A stretch of 10,187 nt of DNA from an uncultured bacterium. GTDB lineage: Bacteria > Bacteroidota > Bacteroidia > Bacteroidales > CAIWKO01. The notes below the pieces were generated by a model. The model was not told the DNA's origin, ran no database searches, and worked only from the letters and a program-made list of their open reading frames with translations. Shown piece by piece: positions 6,936-10,187 of this stretch. Within the stretch, counting starts at the first letter, position 1; each line of letters begins with the position of its first letter. A program made the position numbers and the translations under genes. The stretch covers positions 1 through 10,187 of the forward strand of contig CAIWVT010000104.1 of NCBI GenBank assembly GCA_903916135.1, read 5' to 3'.

Positions 6936-8210
6936 TTGACTTCTCAAATTACTTTTTATCTTAGCCAAATTATTGGCACAAAGATATATGATGATAGTGG
7001 CGATTGTATCGGCAAAATCAAAGACCTTTTGGTTGATTCTGCTTATAACACGCTATTGCCAACCGAAACTGGGCGACCAAAAGTGATTGCCTTAAAAACT
7101 AAAATCAATAGAAAAGTTCACTATCTCGACTTTGCGCATATTGAAATAAGCCGCATCGAACGCAAACTTATTTTCTCGTGTAAAAAAGTGGTTACGGTTA
7201 ATGAAAAAACCATTGAAACTTTGATGCCTCTGGCCAAAAGAGTTCTTGACCGTCAGTTGGTGGATATCAATGGGCGCAAGTTGGTTCGGGTGAACGACAT
7301 CCGTATGGCTATTGTCCCTTCGGGAACTTTTGCCATTGCTGTTGACATAGGAACTGAGGGTTTGTTGCGCCGTATCGGCATTTGGATGCCCATCAAGTTT
7401 GTGCTTAAAATCACCCACAGCACCCTTCCTTCACATTTTGTTTTGTGGGACGATGTGGAAACCATTGACGATTCTAATTATAACATTAAACTATCGCGTA
7501 CTTCGGCGAAGTTGCAAACCTTGCACCCTTCCGACTTGGCTGATATCATCGAAGAAATGGGGAAAGCAACCCGAACTCAAGTTTTTGCATTATTAGACGA
7601 AGAAAAAGCCGCCGATGTGTTGGAAGAACTCGAACCCTATGCTCAAGCACATATCATTGGGAGTCTTTCCATTGAGAAAGCTGCCGATGTGTTAGAAAAA
7701 ATGCCAGCGGATGAGGTTGCCGACTTGATGGATGTGTTGGAAGAAGACAAAGCCGAACTCTTGCTCAAAGAAATGGATAGAGAATCATCGGAAGAAGTGC
7801 GCGAGTTGATGGAATACGACAATCATGAAGTGGGAAGTTTGATGAACACCGACTTTCTAACTTTCAAATCCCATATCACCATTGGCGAAACCCTCTCCGA
7901 ACTTCGCAATCAGAAGCCCGAACCCGGAATGATTTATTCTTTATTTATTACGGATGATAACGATAATTTCATTGCCACCGTTTCTTTGGGTGCATTGGTG
8001 GTTACTGAGCATGAAAAAAAACTTGCCGACATCATGAACGAAGATGCCGTAAGTGTGTTTGACGATGACAAAATTGATTCATTGGCTGAAATCATTTCCA
8101 AGTATAATATGCTTGCCATTCCTGTCATTAGTCGTGATATGAAGATGGAAGGTATGGTGGTGATTGACGATATTGTAGAAGATTTGCTCAATAAACGTAA
8201 AACGAAATAG
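6936..8210 (+). CDS. PRC-barrel / MgtE N-terminal / CBS-pair protein without a channel domain
   Basis: 424 residues, soluble, no membrane segment. Order of parts: a PRC-barrel-like domain (about 8-80, with IIGTKIYDDSGDCIGKIKDL), a second similar barrel (about 100-155, RQLVDINGRKLVRVNDIR), the MgtE N-terminal superhelical domain (about 195-295, starting LHPSDLADIIEEMG and rich in repeated AADVLEE-type helices), then two CBS motifs (about 298-420) after EVGSLMNTDF, which matches the MgtE linker 'GGLMT'. In MgtE channels these cytosolic domains bind Mg2+ and gate the pore; here the pore is absent. The NRAMP permease gene begins 18 bases downstream, so the likely job is metal-dependent control of that permease (inference). 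The start is TTG at 6936 with AGGAGG five bases upstream; an in-frame stop at 6921 rules out a longer form. Translation is probably controlled by the hairpin covering that site. Confidence 0.85.
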   Translation: MTSQITFYLSQIIGTKIYDDSGDCIGKIKDLLVDSAYNTLLPTETGRPKVIALKTKINRKVHYLDFAHIEISRIERKLIFSCKKVVTVNEKTIETLMPLAKRVLDRQLVDINGRKLVRVNDIRMAIVPSGTFAIAVDIGTEGLLRRIGIWMPIKFVLKITHSTLPSHFVLWDDVETIDDSNYNIKLSRTSAKLQTLHPSDLADIIEEMGKATRTQVFALLDEEKAADVLEELEPYAQAHIIGSLSIEKAADVLEKMPADEVADLMDVLEEDKAELLLKEMDRESSEEVRELMEYDNHEVGSLMNTDFLTFKSHITIGETLSELRNQKPEPGMIYSLFITDDNDNFIATVSLGALVVTEHEKKLADIMNEDAVSVFDDDKIDSLAEIISKYNMLAIPVISRDMKMEGMVVIDDIVEDLLNKRKTK

Positions 8211-8214
8211 GATT

Positions 8215-8220
8215 GGAGGG
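8215..8220 (+). promoter_or_regulatory. strong ribosome binding site of the NRAMP gene
   Basis: GGAGGG lies eight bases before the ATG at 8229, between the stop of the MgtE-like gene and the permease start. Both genes of this operon carry textbook Shine-Dalgarno sequences, whereas the other genes in the window start in A/T-rich context without one. Confidence 0.7.
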
Positions 8221-8228
8221 CACGTACG

Positions 8229-9485
8229 ATGTTGAGTTATAAAAATTTTAATAGAAGACGGAAATATATTTTCCGCAACATACTCTTGTTTCTGGCAATT
8301 TTAGGTCCGGGCATCATCACTGGCAGCGTTGACAACGATGCCGGAGGTATCACCACCTATTCCATCGCCGGAGCACTCTATGGATATAAACTCTTGTGGA
8401 CCATGATTCCCGCATTCATCGTCCTCTTTGTGGTGCAGGAGATGAACGCCCGTATGGGCATTGTTACCGGCAAAGGACTTGCCGATTTGATTCGCGAAAA
8501 TGCCGGTGTAAAAGTTACCTTTTTTATCTTTGTCGGTCTGTTGGTGGCTGACATTGGTAACACCACCACCGAATTTGCCGGTGTGGCAGGCAGCACTCAA
8601 ATTTTCGGCATCAGCAAATACATCTCCGTGCCCATTGCGTCCATATTAGTATGGGTATTGGTAGTGAAGGGCACTTATAAATTTTCCGAGCGTATATTTT
8701 TAATGTTCAGTGCATTTCTGTTGGTCTATGTGGTGTCAGCATTGATGGGCAAACCGAATTGGAACGAAATCGGCACGGCTATCATCCGACCTCAAATGGA
8801 GTTCAATTCCCAGTACCTTGCTGTGGTTATTGGCATCATAGGAACCACCATTGCACCGTGGATGCAATTTTATATGCAATCAGCCGTCATCGAAAAGGGA
8901 CTCAAAATTGAAGAATACCGATTCACCCTCTGGGATGTAGGCATCGGAAGCATCATCACCGTGGTGGTGGCATTTTTCATCATCATTGCCTGTGCCTCCA
9001 CCCTCCATGTCAATAACGTTACCATCAACGAAGCCAAGGATGCAGCCCTCGCTCTCAAACCCCTTGCGGGCAATTTGGCATCGGCAGCCTTTGCTTTCGG
9101 TTTGTTCATTGCTTCCATCTTTTCGGCAACCATACTGCCCGTGGCAACCGCATTCTATGTCTGCGAAGCCTTCGGGTTCGAAGCCGGCATTGACAAAAAA
9201 TGGAAAGAAGCACCGCAATTCTACTGGCTGTTCACCTTCATTATTGCCATCGGAGCGGGCATCATATTGATTCCAAACGCACCTCTGATACTCATCACCC
9301 TGTGGTCGCAGGTAGCAAATGGAATACTATTGCCCGTAGTTTTGGTTTGCATGATTCTTATCGTTAACAACAAAGAAGTCATGGGAAAATACGTCAACAA
9401 ACCGCTCAACAACATCATCGGCTGGGGAACTGTGATAATTTTAATTGTCTTATCCGTAACACTTTTAGTGGTGTCGTTTATTTAG
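8229..9485 (+). CDS. NRAMP-family divalent metal transporter with atypical metal site
   Basis: 418-residue membrane protein with about 11 hydrophobic helices and the NRAMP (SLC11) signature regions. TM1 reads GPGIITGSVDNDAGGITTY: aligned to the usual GPG...DPGN, the metal-binding Asp is kept (Asp37), Pro becomes Ala38 and the Asn position becomes Gly40, with a further Asp at 35. TM6 reads GIIGTTIAPWMQFYMQSAV: the usual Met-Pro-His is Ala209-Pro210-Trp211. In classical Mn2+/Fe2+ NRAMPs that Met favours transition metals over Mg2+ and Ca2+, so its loss fits a wider or Mg2+-type specificity, as in NRAMP-related Mg2+ transporters; this is inference. The gene is second in an operon after a protein with MgtE regulatory domains. 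ATG 8229 is fixed by GGAGGG eight bases upstream. It is noticeably more G/C-rich than the polysaccharide genes. No clear terminator follows the stop. Confidence 0.88.
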   Translation: MLSYKNFNRRRKYIFRNILLFLAILGPGIITGSVDNDAGGITTYSIAGALYGYKLLWTMIPAFIVLFVVQEMNARMGIVTGKGLADLIRENAGVKVTFFIFVGLLVADIGNTTTEFAGVAGSTQIFGISKYISVPIASILVWVLVVKGTYKFSERIFLMFSAFLLVYVVSALMGKPNWNEIGTAIIRPQMEFNSQYLAVVIGIIGTTIAPWMQFYMQSAVIEKGLKIEEYRFTLWDVGIGSIITVVVAFFIIIACASTLHVNNVTINEAKDAALALKPLAGNLASAAFAFGLFIASIFSATILPVATAFYVCEAFGFEAGIDKKWKEAPQFYWLFTFIIAIGAGIILIPNAPLILITLWSQVANGILLPVVLVCMILIVNNKEVMGKYVNKPLNNIIGWGTVIILIVLSVTLLVVSFI

Positions 9486-9670
9486 TTCCTTCTGCTAAGA
9501 ATATATTTTAGCCCAATGGTTTTCGATGGAAATTCTTTAAACAATGTGGAATGTCTTATGCCGTATCGGTATAATTGGTCGCAGACAGCGACTCATTCTA
9601 TTGCTATAAGTATTGTTATATAGTATGTTACAAATTATATAATTATTTAGTGAGGTCATATTTTCATCCA
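9486..9670. other. gene-free stretch after the metal-transport operon
   Basis: No protein with a recognisable family is visible. There is no hairpin plus T-tract right after the NRAMP stop. The stretch contains one compact hairpin at 9577-9593 and a short 35-codon frame (9516-9623) that runs through it and has no features of a real protein. The base composition drops to very A/T-rich after 9600. Confidence 0.5.
9577..9593 (+). repeat. compact GC-rich hairpin, possible REP-like element
   Basis: GTCGC (9578-9582), loop AGACA, GCGAC (9588-9592) form a perfect five-pair stem, extended by a G-T pair outside. It is GC-rich in A/T-rich surroundings and is not followed by a T-run, so it is not an intrinsic terminator. 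Short palindromes of this kind in intergenic DNA are often members of REP-type families mobilised by IS200-like transposases. Only one copy is seen here, so that assignment is a guess. Confidence 0.3.
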
Positions 9671-9817
9671 TTCACATGAACCGACCGTTTTTTCACATGA
9701 ACCAGTCGTTTTTTCACATGAACCAGTCGTTTTTTCACATGAACCGATTGTTATTTCACATGAAATTTCCGTTTTTTCACATGAAATTTATAACGCTTCG
9801 AATGAAATTTTAAAAAT
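9671..9817 (+). repeat. seven tandem copies of a 21-bp repeat
   Basis: TTCACATGAA recurs at 9671, 9692, 9713, 9734, 9755 and 9776, exactly every 21 bases, and a seventh diverged copy (TTCGAATGAA) begins at 9797. Copies 2 and 3 are identical. Copies 1-4 continue with CC then a variable GACCG/AGTCG/GATTG and T-rich end; copies 5-7 continue with ATTT. Each core has TTCA/TGAA arms around a two-base centre. Because 21 is a multiple of three, two plus-strand frames stay open through the array. One reads SHEPVVF per unit (9654-9842, no early start codon) and one reads HMNQSFF (ATG 9676 to TAA 9813, 45 residues). Role unknown; repeat itself is certain. Confidence 0.9.
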
Positions 9818-9850
9818 GACAAATTCAGTTTTTTCGAATTAAAAAATTAG

Positions 9851-9883
9851 TTGATGGGAGGTGATAGAAAATAGTTATCTTAG
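9851..9883 (+). promoter_or_regulatory. possible promoter for a small transcript
   Basis: TATCTTAG (9876-9883) differs from TAnnTTTG by one base and has TTG at 9851-9853, 22 bases upstream. A start near 9890 would give a transcript of about 185 bases ending at the strong terminator at 10037-10076. The match is imperfect and lies in A/T-rich DNA where such matches are common. Confidence 0.25.
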
Positions 9884-9889
9884 CTCAAA

Positions 9890-10076
9890 ATATAAGGTAG
9901 CGGTTTTAGATGAGATGAAACTAAAAGTGAAGTCTTCGCTAAAGTGAAAGCTTCACTAACAAAAAACATCATTTTTGTGAAATACTACACTTACAAAAGA
10001 TTTCTACAACAATTTACATTTAACCTTTTAAAATTCAGAAACGCTATTTATCAACCAAATAGCGTTTCTTTTTTTT
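9890..10076 (+). ncRNA. candidate small RNA (no recognised family)
   Basis: A strong plus-strand intrinsic terminator ends this gene-free interval, and no protein gene lies within 550 bases upstream on that strand, so something other than a visible gene may be terminated. Inside, AGTGAAG (9926-9932) can pair with CTTCACT (9951-9957), and AGTGAA (9943-9948) can instead pair with TTCACT (9952-9957) in a tight three-base loop, so the two folds compete. A weak promoter match precedes it. The only ATG frames inside are very short. Alternatively the terminator simply ends read-through from the NRAMP operon. I could not match it to 6S, tmRNA or RNase P. Confidence 0.3.
10037..10076 (+). terminator. 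strong rho-independent terminator
   Basis: AGAAACGCTATTT (10037-10049) and AAATAGCGTTTCT (10057-10069) form a perfect 13-bp stem with loop ATCAACC, followed by seven more T (10070-10076). On the opposite strand the stem is not followed by a T-run, so it acts mainly for plus-strand transcripts: the candidate small RNA or read-through from the NRAMP operon. Confidence 0.9.
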
Positions 10077-10187
10077 AATTCCTGTCAGAAAATAATGAAG
10101 TGATTACAAAAAACAAGCTTCACACACGTCAAAGGGATTAATTGATTGTAGATAACAATTAAATGAAGCGTGAAAATAATGACATAC
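10077..10187. other. right edge, no feature assigned
   Basis: A/T-rich DNA after the terminator. An ATG at 10163 opens a frame that runs off the window after eight full codons (MKRENNDI), too short to judge. No promoter match or repeat that I trust is seen here. Confidence 0.3.

Noticed and set aside
8301..9270. Several long open frames on both strands inside the NRAMP gene
   Set aside because: They are shadows of a more G/C-rich gene with a clear family match over its whole length.
9516..9623. 35-codon reading frame from ATG 9516
   Set aside because: No start signal, no recognisable sequence, and it runs through a perfect hairpin; more likely chance.
9676..9813. 45-residue protein with seven-residue periods
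   Set aside because: The frame exists only because the repeat length is a multiple of three; a second frame is equally open, and no start signal is seen. Listed as repeat instead.
9671..9817. CRISPR array
   Set aside because: Units are contiguous 21-mers without unique spacers of constant length, and there are no cas genes in the window.
10163..10187. Possible start of another gene at the right edge
   Set aside because: Only eight complete codons are available, with no promoter or ribosome binding site support.

Overview
The window looks like a Bacteroidota (Bacteroidetes) chromosome. The signs are A/T-rich, mostly Shine-Dalgarno-free gene starts, several exact matches to the Bacteroidota -7 element TAnnTTTG, a secreted protein with a C-terminal type IX secretion (T9SS) sorting domain, and an IspH of the CRQVSNRE type.

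Left part (1-4249, + strand): the end of a surface-polysaccharide locus. It holds the C-terminal part of a Wzx-type flippase, two tandem paralogous Wzz/GumC-type chain-length (co-polymerase) proteins, and a Wzy/WaaL-type O-antigen polymerase/ligase. Together these would flip lipid-linked repeat units, set chain length and polymerise or ligate the chain. A run of ten A near the 3' end of the first wzz-like gene sits on a frame that is open, in the -1 register, all the way into the second. This suggests slippage, phase variation or a sequencing indel.

Middle (4251-6716, - strand): ispH, the last enzyme of the MEP isoprenoid pathway, lies downstream of a gene for a secreted protein made of seven ~59-residue repeats (probably a seven-bladed beta-propeller) plus a T9SS sorting tail. 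The left and middle blocks converge with one base between stop codons.

Right part (6790-9485, + strand): a two-gene metal-transport operon behind an elaborate leader. The leader has a good -7 element, a 21-codon reading frame beginning Met-Asp-Asp-Gly-Pro, and a perfect 8-bp hairpin that buries a strong Shine-Dalgarno sequence just before a TTG start. The first gene encodes PRC-barrel repeats, the MgtE N-terminal superhelix and a CBS pair, but no MgtE channel. The second encodes an NRAMP-family transporter whose TM6 Met-Pro-His motif reads Ala-Pro-Trp. The best reading, which is inference, is a Mg2+ (or related cation) uptake system in which the MgtE sensory module works with an NRAMP permease, controlled by a translated leader. 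This is the most interesting part of the window.

Right end (9486-10187) has no convincing protein gene. It contains a small perfect hairpin, seven copies of a 21-bp tandem repeat, and a possible small RNA ending at a very strong intrinsic terminator.
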